Notes under the pieces: model-generated
Told to the model about the DNA's origin: nothing
Databases searched by the model: none
Seen by the model: the letters and a program-made list of their open reading frames with translations, nothing else
Source: Stenotrophomonas_A sp035629025
Lineage (GTDB): Bacteria; Pseudomonadota; Gammaproteobacteria; Xanthomonadales; Xanthomonadaceae
Reading direction: 5' to 3'
DNA: 51,509 nucleotides
Assembly: GCA_035629025.1 (NCBI GenBank)
Contig: DASPIU010000021.1
Span: 1-51,509 of the forward strand
Part shown: positions 20,126 through 28,811 of the stretch, in pieces
How the letters are laid out: each line of letters starts with the position of its first letter
How positions within the stretch are numbered: the stretch's first letter is position 1
Translations under genes and position numbers: made by a program

Positions 20126-21493
20126 CTAGATGGCGCGGGCCAGCTGCTCGGCCAGGCCGGTGTAGGCGCCCGGGACCAGTTCGCGCAGGCGCTGCTTGTC
20201 GGCCTCGGGCAGGGCCAGGGTTTCGACGAAGGTGCGCATCGACTCGGCGGTGATGCCCTGGCCCCGAGTCAGGGCCTTGAGTTGTTCGTAGGGATTGGGC
20301 AGGCCATGACGGCGCATCACCGTCTGCACGGCTTCGGCCAGCACTTCCCAGGCGGCGTCGAGGTCGGCGTCCAGGCGTTGCGGGTTCACTTCCAGCTTGC
20401 CCAGGCCCTTGGCCAGCGAGTCCAGTGCGACCTGGGTGTGGCCGAAGGCGGTGCCCAACGCGCGCAGCACGGTGGAGTCGGTGAGGTCGCGCTGCCAGCG
20501 GCTGATCGGCAGCTTGGCCGAGAAGTGCTCGAACAGGGCGTTGGCGAGGCCGAAGTTGCCTTCGGCGTTCTCGAAGTCGATCGGGTTGACCTTGTGCGGC
20601 ATGGTCGACGAGCCGACCTCGCCTTCCTTGAGCTTCTGCTTGAAGTAGCCCAGTGAGATATAGCCCCACACGTCGCGGGCCAGGTCGATGAGGATGGTGT
20701 TGGCGCGGCGCGCGGCGTCGCCGATCTCGGCGACGTTGTCGTGCGGCTCGATCTGCGTGGTGTAGGGGTTGAACACCAGGCCCAGGCCCTCGACGAAGCG
20801 CTGCGCGAAGGCAGGCCAGTCCACGTCCGGGTAGGACACCAGGTGCGCGTTGTAGTTGCCGACCGCGCCGTTGATCTTGCCGGTCAGTTCCACCGCGGCG
20901 ATCTGCCGGCGCTGGCGCTCCAGGCGCGCGACCACGTTGGCCAGTTCCTTGCCCAGCGTGGTGGGCGACGCGGTCTGGCCGTGGGTGCGCGAGAGCATCG
21001 GCTGCGCGGCCTGGGCATGGGCCAGCGTGCGCAGCGTGGCGATGATGCCGTCCAGCGTCGGCAGCAGCACTTCGCCGCGCGCCTGCGCCAGCATCAGGCC
21101 ATAGGACAGGTTGTTGATGTCCTCGCTGGTGCAGGCGAAATGGACGAATTCCAGCGCCGGTCCGAGCGCGGCGTCGTCCTTCAGGCGCTCCTTGATGAAG
21201 TACTCCACGGCCTTGACGTCGTGGTTGGTGGTGCGCTCGATTTCCTTCACCCGCGCCGCGTCGGCGACCGAGAAGCCGTCGGCCAGGGCGCGCAGGGCCT
21301 GCACGGCGCTGGCCGGGAACGGCGCCAGTTCAACGATGCCGGGTTCGGCGGCCAGGGCCAGCAGCCATTCGATCTCCACCTTCACCCGGGCGCGGATCAG
21401 GCCGTACTCGGAGAAGATCGGGCGCAGGGCGTCGACCTTGCCGGCGTAGCGGCCATCGAGCGGGGACAGGGCGAGCAGGGCGGATTCCGTCAT
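20126..21493 (-). CDS. purB: Adenylosuccinate lyase
   Basis: Catalyses two fumarate-releasing steps of purine synthesis (SAICAR to AICAR, adenylosuccinate to AMP). The 455 residues match the proteobacterial PurB. LSPLDGRYAGKVDALRPIFSE is the N-terminal signature. CTSEDINNLSY, SRTHGQTASPTTLGKE (catalytic His region) and the flexible signature loop GSSTMPHKVNPIDFENAEGN follow. The start at 21493 gives MTESALLALSPLDGRY as in homologues. fumC, another fumarase/aspartase superfamily member, diverges from it across 225 bp. Confidence 0.96.
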   Translation of the reverse strand: MTESALLALSPLDGRYAGKVDALRPIFSEYGLIRARVKVEIEWLLALAAEPGIVELAPFPASAVQALRALADGFSVADAARVKEIERTTNHDVKAVEYFIKERLKDDAALGPALEFVHFACTSEDINNLSYGLMLAQARGEVLLPTLDGIIATLRTLAHAQAAQPMLSRTHGQTASPTTLGKELANVVARLERQRRQIAAVELTGKINGAVGNYNAHLVSYPDVDWPAFAQRFVEGLGLVFNPYTTQIEPHDNVAEIGDAARRANTILIDLARDVWGYISLGYFKQKLKEGEVGSSTMPHKVNPIDFENAEGNFGLANALFEHFSAKLPISRWQRDLTDSTVLRALGTAFGHTQVALDSLAKGLGKLEVNPQRLDADLDAAWEVLAEAVQTVMRRHGLPNPYEQLKALTRGQGITAESMRTFVETLALPEADKQRLRELVPGAYTGLAEQLARAI

Positions 21494-21525
21494 GGGAGCG
21501 GCAAGGGCAGGCGACAGGGCCGCAT

Positions 21526-21531
21526 ATTCTA
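21526..21531 (-). promoter_or_regulatory. Candidate -10 box (TAGAAT) for purB
   Basis: TAGAAT on the minus strand lies 32 bp before the purB ATG, giving a leader of about 25 nt. No convincing -35 is seen. The remaining purB-fumC gap contains an imperfect direct repeat of GGCGCCGCAGCCAGCGC-type sequence (about 21635-21690). Confidence 0.35.
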
Positions 21532-21718
21532 CGCCGGCCGCCGCCGCGCCGGCTCCGCGCGGGGCTGGCACGCTGCATTCGCGCCCCTGCGCTGGGCGCG
21601 GCCGGGACCGGCGCGTATCGTGTCCGGGTCAGCCAGCGGCGCCGCCGCAGCCAGCGCGCTTGTCAGCCGCGGCGCCGCAGCCAGCGCCTCCCCCGAACCG
21701 GTAGTACGGAGATTGCGA

Positions 21719-23167
<1,449 letters not shown>

Positions 23168-23228
23168 AGGCCGGTGGCACGTCGTCCGGGGGGCGCGCGC
23201 TGTCCGCCGTGTTGGCTGTCCGGCGTGT

Positions 23229-23255
23229 TGTAGGAGCGGCTTCAGCCGGGACCGC
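23229..23255 (+). repeat. REP-like palindrome (GTAG type)
   Basis: GTAGGAGCGGCTTCAGCC followed by GGGACCGC contains the CGGCT-TC-AGCCG stem. GTAG-initiated short palindromes of this form are dispersed in Stenotrophomonas and relatives, and related elements are mobilised by REP-associated tyrosine transposases. No transposase gene is in the window. Confidence 0.7.
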
Positions 23256-23316
23256 GCGTGATCAGGGTTCTCCGCACCTGGATGAAAGCGGCTGTCCGGG
23301 ATCCATCGCGCAGCGC

Positions 23317-23413
23317 CCGGGGGCAGGCCCTTTCGGGACACGCGGTGAACCCATCCATGGGGCTGCTAGACGCCATCCATGGCGTCTAGCGTCCCGAAAG
23401 GGCCTGCCCCCGG
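23317..23413. repeat. 97-bp element with nested palindromes (three-way junction)
   Basis: A perfect 23-bp inverted repeat (23317-23339 versus 23391-23413; begins CCGGGGGCAGG) encloses two further hairpins. CCCAT-CC-ATGGG spans 23350-23361, and a perfect 12-bp stem GCTAGACGCCAT-CC-ATGGCGTCTAGC spans 23365-23390. Both inner hairpins share CCATCCATGG. As DNA or RNA it can form a three-way junction. It is probably a miniature dispersed element, but its origin is unknown. Confidence 0.8.
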
Positions 23414-23506
23414 ACGCCCGACAGATCACTGCGACCGGACAAAAAGGCTAAAGCTTTCTCGCAGACCTGGGCCTATCAGGCATCCGGCAAGCCGCGCTGG
23501 GGCCAT

Positions 23507-23560
23507 TGTGGGAGGGGCTTCAGCCCCGACAGAACGGAGTCGGGATCTGCCAGATGGCGG
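23507..23560 (+). repeat. Composite REP unit, copy A
   Basis: GTGGGAGGGGCTTCAGCCCC hairpin, then a GAC-GA-CGGAG spacer, then ATCTGCCAGATGGCGG with its own small palindrome. The same arrangement occurs at 32864-32918, differing at scattered positions. Confidence 0.7.
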
Positions 23561-23572
23561 TACAGGACAGGC

Positions 23573-23998
23573 TCAGCGACGCTCGCCGGTGACGTTGGCA
23601 AAACTCTCGCGATACGGCTGCAGCGTCGGCACATCGCGCAGCAGCTCATCGCGCAGTTCGATCACCTGGGCGTTGGGCTGCAACGGCACGCCGCGGTTGT
23701 TGGGGTCTGGCGGTGCGCTGGCGAGGGCTTCCTGGCGCTGCATCTGCAGGTGGCCGAACAGCAGTTGCAGGCGCTGGCGCTGGGGCTCGGGCAGGGGCAC
23801 TTCGATGTCGTCGATGCGCAGGGCGCCCATCGGCGTGATCTCGGCATTGGGAGCCGGGGCGCGGCGCAATTGCACGGCCTGGGTGGTGACCGAGACGCGG
23901 GGCTTGGAGCGTTCGGCGCGGGCGGCGGACTGCTTGCCACAGGCGGCCAGGGAGGCGCACAGCAGCACGGCCAGGGCGAGGAGGAACAGCTTTTTCAT
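23573..23998 (-). CDS. Predicted lipoprotein of unknown function (141 aa)
   Basis: A type II signal peptide is visible: MKKLFLLALAVLLCASLAAC, with lipobox LAAC and a predicted lipidated Cys20. The mature part is charged. It contains ITPMGALRIDDIEVPLPEPQ, which parallels the 'header' region of the neighbouring DUF2884 lipoprotein, and an amphipathic helix (RQRLQLLFGHLQMQRQEAL). No enzyme motif is seen. It is the last gene of the minus-strand envelope cluster but has its own TAGAAT box about 28 bp upstream, so it may be separately expressed. Confidence 0.75.
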   Translation of the reverse strand: MKKLFLLALAVLLCASLAACGKQSAARAERSKPRVSVTTQAVQLRRAPAPNAEITPMGALRIDDIEVPLPEPQRQRLQLLFGHLQMQRQEALASAPPDPNNRGVPLQPNAQVIELRDELLRDVPTLQPYRESFANVTGERR

Positions 23999-24026
23999 GG
24001 GTCAGACCCGGCAGGGGAGTGCGGGC

Positions 24027-24032
24027 ATTCTA
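24027..24032 (-). promoter_or_regulatory. Candidate -10 box (TAGAAT) for the 141-aa lipoprotein
   Basis: TAGAAT on the minus strand lies 28 bp before the ATG at 23998 in the 62-bp gap after the DUF2884 gene. No clear -35 box is visible. Confidence 0.35.
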
Positions 24033-24060
24033 AGCGCGCACCCCCTGCGCTGGGCTGCGG

Positions 24061-24651
24061 CTATTTGTTGCAGTCTTGCACGTCGCTCTTTTCGATGCCG
24101 GCATAGGGCTTGAACTGCGGCACCACGGCCACCGCCGCGTCCTGGGCCACGCGCAGCGCCTCGATGTGGGTGCACAGCTTCAAGGCTTCCTGCTTGATCT
24201 GTTCGGCCTGGGCTTCGACCTTGTCGCCAATCTTGTCGACGTCGCCGTTGAAGATGCCCTTGATCGCCTCGCCGGCCGCTTCGGCGCCGAGGCGGGCGCC
24301 AGCCTTGCCGACGGCGATGCCCTGCTGGGTCAGCGTCTGCAACTGCTTGCGGTAGGCGGTCATGGCCTGGCGCTGGGCGTCGGTGGTGGTGACGGTCTTG
24401 CCACCGAGCACCAGGTCGCCGGCCGGGGTGATGACCGCGGTTGGCAGGTCGTCGCGGCGCAGGGTGACTTCATCGCCACTGAAAGTGATGCCGCCGTTGA
24501 TGTGGATGTCCTTGCCATCGGCCGCAGCCGCGTCGGCCTGGGCGTTGGCGCTGTCTTGATGGCGGCCGCAGCCGGTCAGGACAACCAGGCCCAGCATGAG
24601 CGCGGTGACCAGCACGGCGCGACGCAGCGGGGAAAGCGAGTCGATGCGCAT
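24061..24651 (-). CDS. DUF2884 (YggN-like) predicted lipoprotein
   Basis: The 196 residues begin with a signal sequence and lipobox (LVVLTGC, Cys about residue 28), so the product is likely envelope-anchored. The mature region matches the DUF2884/YggN type: DIHINGGITFSGDEVTLRRD, a segment on 'GDLVLGGKTVTTTDAQRQAM', then long helices, and a C-terminal CTHIEALRVAQDAA with a cysteine pair that may form a disulfide. Function is unknown. It starts 2 bp after the stop of the GSGD-repeat gene, so it belongs to the same operon. Confidence 0.85.
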   Translation of the reverse strand: MRIDSLSPLRRAVLVTALMLGLVVLTGCGRHQDSANAQADAAAADGKDIHINGGITFSGDEVTLRRDDLPTAVITPAGDLVLGGKTVTTTDAQRQAMTAYRKQLQTLTQQGIAVGKAGARLGAEAAGEAIKGIFNGDVDKIGDKVEAQAEQIKQEALKLCTHIEALRVAQDAAVAVVPQFKPYAGIEKSDVQDCNK

Positions 24652-24653
24652 GC

Positions 24654-25484
24654 TCAGTCCTCCTGCGGCACGTTGATCTTGCCGCGCACGCCGCTGTGGT
24701 TCACGTCGCCGCTGCCCTTGCGCCTGACGGTCAGGTCGCCGCCGATATCGCGGGCGGTGACGTCGCCGGAACCAATCGAGTCCACGGTCACGCTGCCCTT
24801 GATGGCGCGCAATTCCACGTCGCCCGAGTTGACGCTGCCGACATGCACCGGCCCTTGCACCTCGATCAGGTCCAGATCGCCGGAGCCGAGCGAGCCAACC
24901 TCGGCCGGGCCATTGACCTGCTGAGCGCGCAGGTCGCCCGAGCCGACCGATTCGACCTTCAGCGCGCCGATGCGTTCGAGCTGGATATCGCCCGAGCCGG
25001 CCTTGGCCGTCACCGGGCCCTTGATGTCGCGGCCCTTGATGTCGCCCGAGCCGGTTTCCAGTTTCAGCGCAGCCACGCCTTCGACGTCGGCGTCACCCGA
25101 GCCCACGTCCAGTTGCACGGGCAGACCGGCCGGAACGCTGGCGCGAATGTCCAGGTAGGCATAGGTGTTGCCGAACGACCAGCCGCTGTTGTTGCTGGCC
25201 AGGGTGACGATGAGCTGGCTGCCGTTCCTGCGCTGGGTCAGGGTCAGCTGCTTGAGCCGTTCCGGGCTGGAGGCGCAGGCGCGGCCGCTGGCCGAACCGG
25301 CGTTGCCGGGCACGCCCTTGACGTGCAGGTCGTGGTGGTTGACCTCGAACAGCACACTCTTGACGCCGGCCAGGTCGAGCTTGAGCTCGCGCGGCTCGCT
25401 GGCCTTGCATTGCGGCTCGTCGGCGTGGGCGGCGGCGGGCAGGGCCAGCAGCAGCGTGCAGCACAGGGCGAGGGTCGTGCGCAT
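24654..25484 (-). CDS. Exported DUF4097/DUF2807-type beta-repeat protein with GSGD repeats
   Basis: The 276 residues start with a cleavable signal peptide (MRTTLALCCTLLLALPAAAHA). After about 130 residues, eight repeats of about 20 residues follow, each with a (G/N)SGD turn (GSGDADVEG, GSGDIKGRD, and so on), predicting a right-handed beta-solenoid in the periplasm or on the surface. The family is often encoded next to regulators or ABC systems, but no activity is established. Its start is 50 bp after the permease stop, in one minus-strand operon with a YtrA-like regulator. Confidence 0.85.
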   Translation of the reverse strand: MRTTLALCCTLLLALPAAAHADEPQCKASEPRELKLDLAGVKSVLFEVNHHDLHVKGVPGNAGSASGRACASSPERLKQLTLTQRRNGSQLIVTLASNNSGWSFGNTYAYLDIRASVPAGLPVQLDVGSGDADVEGVAALKLETGSGDIKGRDIKGPVTAKAGSGDIQLERIGALKVESVGSGDLRAQQVNGPAEVGSLGSGDLDLIEVQGPVHVGSVNSGDVELRAIKGSVTVDSIGSGDVTARDIGGDLTVRRKGSGDVNHSGVRGKINVPQED

Positions 25485-25534
25485 GGATGGGGCTCCTTGG
25501 GACGGTTCGGTCAGGCACGCGGCAAGCGTGCGGC

Positions 25535-26512
25535 TCAGTTGTCGTCGCGCCAGCGGCGCATGTAGATGGCACCGGCAATCAGGACCACGCCGATCACCAC
25601 GCCGATCCACAGGTCGTAGGTGCCGAACGCCTGCCAGCTGTCACGCAGGTCGATGGCGTTGGCCAGTTCGTCCGGAGTGTTGATCTCGCGGTTGCCGTGG
25701 CCGCCGTTGATCGCCGCATACCAGGTGCCCGGGGCCACGCTGAGCAGGCCGCGGAACACCACCACGTACCACAGCACGTCATGGCGGATGTGCATCGGCG
25801 GCAGGATGTCCATCATGCTGACGATCACGCAGGCCAGGATCGGGATCAGCACCGCCCACAGGAACGGCTTGGTGCGCGACCAGGCCGAGCAGAACATCAG
25901 CCAGCCCACCGTCGGCAGGGCCCAGGCGATGTAGACGGGCAGGGCGGCAATGGCGCCGCCAACCACGCGCAGCGGGTGCGAGTGGGTGAACACCGCCGCG
26001 CCGGCGGGCAGGCCGTTGACGGTCATGGTCAGCGCGGTGATCAGCCACATCGCCAGGCCGATCGCCAGGCCCACGCCAAGCGCCAGCAGCGGCGCCAGCA
26101 ACAGCGCCCACGCGGCCTTGGACAGCACGGTCTGCGAGTCCGACAGCGGCAGCGACTTCCAGAACAGCACGCTGCGGTCGCGGCGGTCGTCATACAGCGC
26201 GCCAAGCGAGTAGAAGAACACCACGAAGGCCAGCACCACGCAGGCCAGCAGGATCCCCGCCAGCAGCACGCCGTCGCCGAAGGCGCCGACCACTTCGTGG
26301 ATCTTCTGCGGGCTTTCGTCCAGGTTGAAGCCGCCGCCGCTCTTGCGCCCGGCGATCGAGCCGATCACCGCCAGCAGGCCGTACAGCACCACCACGATGC
26401 TGCCGGTGATCACCGGTGCCCACAGGAAGCCGCCACGGTGCTCCCAGAACTCGCGCTTGAGCAGCCAGCCGAACTTGCCGGCCGGGATCAGTTGGGTCTT
26501 GGCGGTATTCAT
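25535..26512 (-). CDS. ABC transporter permease (ABC-2 type)
   Basis: The 325 residues carry about six to seven hydrophobic helices (for example APVITGSIVVVLYGLLAVIG, LLAGILLACVVLAFVVFFYS, and a last one WIGVVIGVVLIAGAIYM before an RRWRDD cytoplasmic end). The FYSLGALYDDRRDRSVLFWKSLPLSDSQTVLSK motif is typical of ABC-2 permeases that partner with YtrA-regulated ATPases. The transported substance is unknown; related systems respond to cell-envelope antibiotics. Start overlaps the ATPase stop by 4 bp (ATGA). Confidence 0.88.
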   Translation of the reverse strand: MNTAKTQLIPAGKFGWLLKREFWEHRGGFLWAPVITGSIVVVLYGLLAVIGSIAGRKSGGGFNLDESPQKIHEVVGAFGDGVLLAGILLACVVLAFVVFFYSLGALYDDRRDRSVLFWKSLPLSDSQTVLSKAAWALLLAPLLALGVGLAIGLAMWLITALTMTVNGLPAGAAVFTHSHPLRVVGGAIAALPVYIAWALPTVGWLMFCSAWSRTKPFLWAVLIPILACVIVSMMDILPPMHIRHDVLWYVVVFRGLLSVAPGTWYAAINGGHGNREINTPDELANAIDLRDSWQAFGTYDLWIGVVIGVVLIAGAIYMRRWRDDN

Positions 26513-27396
26513 GCGTAGGTTCCCTTCATGATGGCCACGAACAGGTCAGCCAGGCCGGGGTTGCGGGTTTCGCCCAGGGTGGACAGCTGGCCCTTGGGCA
26601 GGCCGTCATAGAGCAGCACGGTCTTGCCGAACGGCAGGCTGCGTTCGTCGATGGGCGTGAGGCGGCGCGCTTCGGCCAGGGCCTCGGCCGGCACCAGCAC
26701 CTCGGTGTAGCGGTCCGACAGGTGCTCCATGTCGGCGCTGAGCACGATGCGGCCGTCGCGGATGAACAGCACGTCGGTGAGGATGTGCTCGATCTCCTCC
26801 ACCTGGTGGGTGGTGATCAGGATGGTCTTCTCCTCGTCGAAGTAGTCCTCCAGCAGGCGCTGGTAGAACTGCTTGCGATAGAGGATGTCCAGGCCCAGGG
26901 TCGGCTCGTCCAGCACCAGCAGGCGCGCGTCGATGGCCATCACCAGGGCCAGGTGCAGCTGCACGATCATGCCCTTGGACAGTTCGCGCACGCGCAGCTT
27001 CGGGTTGAGCTGGGTGTTGGCCAGGAAGCGCTCGCAGCGCGCCCGGTCAAAGCGCGGGTGGACCCCGGCGACGAAGTCGATGGCCTCGCCCACGCGCAGC
27101 CAGCGCGGCAGCACCGCCACGTCGGCGATGAAGCAGACATCGTTCATCAGCGCGTCGCGGCTCTGGCGCGGGTCCAGGCCCAGCACCTTGAGGCCGCCCT
27201 CGAACGCGGTCAGGCCGAGGATGGCCTTCAGCGCGGTGGTCTTGCCGGCACCGTTGGGGCCGATCAGGCCGACGATGCGGCCGGCGCCGACATTGAAGGA
27301 CGTGTTGTCCAGCGCCAGCCGGCTGCGGTAGGCCTTGCGCAGGCCCTGGGCGGTGACGACGGATTCAGAGGCGACTTCGGATGCGACAGCATTCAT
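26509..27396 (-). CDS. ABC transporter ATP-binding protein
   Basis: The 295 residues form a single nucleotide-binding domain with Walker A GPNGAGKTT (about residue 45), signature ELSKGMIVQLHLALVMA (a variant of LSGGQ), Walker B LLVLDEPTLGLD and the H-loop TTHQVEEIE. A C-terminal extension of about 70 residues is typical of ABC-2 exporters. It would energise the adjacent permease. It overlaps both neighbours by 4 bp, so the regulator, ATPase and permease are translationally coupled. Confidence 0.9.
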   Translation of the reverse strand: MNAVASEVASESVVTAQGLRKAYRSRLALDNTSFNVGAGRIVGLIGPNGAGKTTALKAILGLTAFEGGLKVLGLDPRQSRDALMNDVCFIADVAVLPRWLRVGEAIDFVAGVHPRFDRARCERFLANTQLNPKLRVRELSKGMIVQLHLALVMAIDARLLVLDEPTLGLDILYRKQFYQRLLEDYFDEEKTILITTHQVEEIEHILTDVLFIRDGRIVLSADMEHLSDRYTEVLVPAEALAEARRLTPIDERSLPFGKTVLLYDGLPKGQLSTLGETRNPGLADLFVAIMKGTYA

Positions 27397-27755
27397 GGCG
27401 TTTTCCCCGAGGGCAACAGTTCTTCCAATGACAGTCCCAGCCGCTGGATGCGTTCGAGCACGGCCGGCCATTCTTCGTTGAGGAAGCGGTCGCGCTCGCT
27501 GCCGCGCAGCTTGCGTGCCGCCTCCTCGGTCATGAACATCCCCAGGCCGCGCCGCTTCTCGACCAGGGCCTCGTCGGCCAGTTCCTGGTAGGCGCGCGAA
27601 ACGGTGATCGGGTTGAGCTGGTATTCGGCCGCCACCTGGCGCACCGAGGGCAGGGCGTCGCCCGGCTTGATGATGCCGTCCAGCATCATCGCGATCACGC
27701 GATCCTTCAGCTGGCGGTAGATGGGAGCGCCGTCGCTCCACTGGATGTCGCTCAT
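27393..27755 (-). CDS. GntR-family regulator, YtrA subfamily
   Basis: The 120-residue protein has an N-terminal winged helix (APIYRQLKDRVIAMMLDGIIKPGDALPSVRQVAAEYQ, then LNPITVSRAYQEL as recognition helix) and only a short helical C-terminal dimerisation region (about 50 residues). That length defines the YtrA subfamily, whose members usually repress their own ABC-transporter operon. It lies between the promoter-proximal exported protein and the ABC genes. The operator candidate at 28053-28076 sits on the operon promoter. The inducing signal is unknown; cell-wall-active compounds are a reasonable guess from related systems. Confidence 0.9.
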   Translation of the reverse strand: MSDIQWSDGAPIYRQLKDRVIAMMLDGIIKPGDALPSVRQVAAEYQLNPITVSRAYQELADEALVEKRRGLGMFMTEEAARKLRGSERDRFLNEEWPAVLERIQRLGLSLEELLPSGKTP

Positions 27756-27758
27756 GGG

Positions 27759-28028
27759 TCAGCTCCGGGGACGCAGGGCTTGCGCGAAGGAGAAATAGGG
27801 CATCGACAGCGAGGTGCGGGCCCGGCGCACGGGACGTGCGGCCTGCTCCTGCGGTGCGTCTGCGTTTTCCTCTGCCGCCGCGGAGACGCCATAATCGACG
27901 CCGGTGTCCTTGACCGTTCCGGGTGCGGATTCCAGCCGTCCGGCCGCCAGCACGGCAGTGCCGGACAGCAGGAGCAGCAGCGGTACGGATCGCCTGAATA
28001 GCGTGTGGTTGAATGCCTTGCTGTTCAT
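27759..28028 (-). CDS. Small predicted exported protein (89 aa), first gene of the YtrA operon
   Basis: No family recognised. A hydrophobic N-terminal helix (RRSVPLLLLLSGTAVLAAG) acts as signal peptide or anchor. The mature part is short, with an acidic stretch (EENADAPQEQ) followed by a basic one (RPVRRARTS) and the C-terminal SMPYFSFAQALRPRS. It starts downstream of a strong promoter/operator and ends 3 bp before the regulator gene, so it is cotranscribed. It could be a substrate, sensor or accessory of the ABC system, but nothing in the sequence decides this. Confidence 0.7.
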   Translation of the reverse strand: MNSKAFNHTLFRRSVPLLLLLSGTAVLAAGRLESAPGTVKDTGVDYGVSAAAEENADAPQEQAARPVRRARTSLSMPYFSFAQALRPRS

Positions 28029-28052
28029 TGCGCTCCCCTGCGTTGGGTGGCT

Positions 28053-28076
28053 GGTGTTGTATGTAACTATAACACC
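28053..28076. promoter_or_regulatory. Candidate YtrA operator (GGTG-N16-CACC)
   Basis: TGGTGTT and AACACCA form a perfect 7-bp inverted repeat spaced by 12 bp, i.e. GGTG-N16-CACC, overlapping the -10 box of the operon. I recall the same spacing for the YtrA operator in Xanthomonas citri, but could not verify it here. Position and symmetry support repression by the GntR protein two genes downstream. Confidence 0.7.
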
Positions 28077-28093
28077 AACACGCAGCCCGTCAA
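28066..28093 (-). promoter_or_regulatory. Sigma-70-like promoter of the YtrA-ABC operon
   Basis: On the minus strand TTGACG (28088-28093) and TATAGT (28066-28071) are spaced by 16 bp. This is the best complete promoter seen in this window. The predicted start, near 28060, lies inside the inverted repeat operator. Confidence 0.7.
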
Positions 28094-28161
28094 GCCACTG
28101 TCATACCCAACCAATGGCAGGGGCTGCGAAGGCCCCGGCCGCCCACCGCAGGAGCCAGGTC

Positions 28162-28725
28162 ATGTTGCGCAACAAATTGTTTTTGCTGGGTTTGCTGGCG
28201 GTTGTGTCGGGGCTGGCCGCGGCCGCTGCGCCAGCCCTGCTGGACCTGGACTACCGCCCGCTGGCCGGCAAGACCCCGGTCAATCTGAATAAAGCCTACG
28301 GCGGCAAGGTGCTGCTGGTGGTCAACACTGCGAGCAAGTGCGGCTATACGCCGCAGTACGACGGCCTTGAGGCACTGAATCAGCGTTTCCAGGCGCAGGG
28401 TTTTGCGGTGCTCGGCTTTCCTTCCAATGACTTCAAGGGGCAGGAGCCGGGCAGCGAGCAGCAGATCCAGGAGTTCTGCAAGCTCACCTACGGGGTGAAA
28501 TTCCCGATGTTCGAGAAGGTGCATGTACTCGGCGCCGAAGCCACGCCGCTGTATCAGCGCCTGACCGCGGCTACCGGCGTGGCGCCGGGCTGGAACTTCC
28601 ACAAGTACCTGATCGCCCGGGACGGCCGCGTCGTGGCGCAGTTCCCGAGCAAGATCAAGCCCGATGACCCGGCGCTGATCGCGGCGATCGAACGCGAACT
28701 CAAGTCCGCACCGGCCGCGCGCTGA
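28162..28725 (+). CDS. Glutathione peroxidase-family protein, predicted periplasmic
   Basis: Reduces hydroperoxides using a thiol donor. The 187 residues begin with a signal peptide (LFLLGLLAVVSGLAAAAAP). The thioredoxin fold has the peroxidatic Cys60 in NTASKCGYTPQY, then GFPSNDFKGQEPGS (the usual GFPCNQF has its Cys replaced by Ser here) and WNFHKYLI. The catalytic Gln and Trp regions are recognisable. The Ser replacement may remove a resolving Cys used by thioredoxin-dependent members. An AGGAG lies about 6 nt before the ATG. It diverges from the YtrA operon. Confidence 0.9.
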   Translation: MLRNKLFLLGLLAVVSGLAAAAAPALLDLDYRPLAGKTPVNLNKAYGGKVLLVVNTASKCGYTPQYDGLEALNQRFQAQGFAVLGFPSNDFKGQEPGSEQQIQEFCKLTYGVKFPMFEKVHVLGAEATPLYQRLTAATGVAPGWNFHKYLIARDGRVVAQFPSKIKPDDPALIAAIERELKSAPAAR

Positions 28726-28811
28726 CATAGGCCAGCGCACGCCGTGCGTGCGACAATGCCGGCCCCGTGCGCCGGCGGCGGCGTCCACCAACACCTCAGG
28801 ATTCGCAGCGA

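Larger units (their letters stand above)
23168..23572. repeat. 405-bp gene-free mosaic of palindromic repeats
   Basis: No gene is seen between fumC and the convergent lipoprotein gene. From left to right it holds a REP-like hairpin (23229-23255), a 97-bp multi-arm palindrome (23317-23413), about 90 bp without recognised features apart from AAAGCTTT, and a second REP-like unit (23507-23560) that shares a 54-bp pattern with the one at 32.86 kb. Confidence 0.75.
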
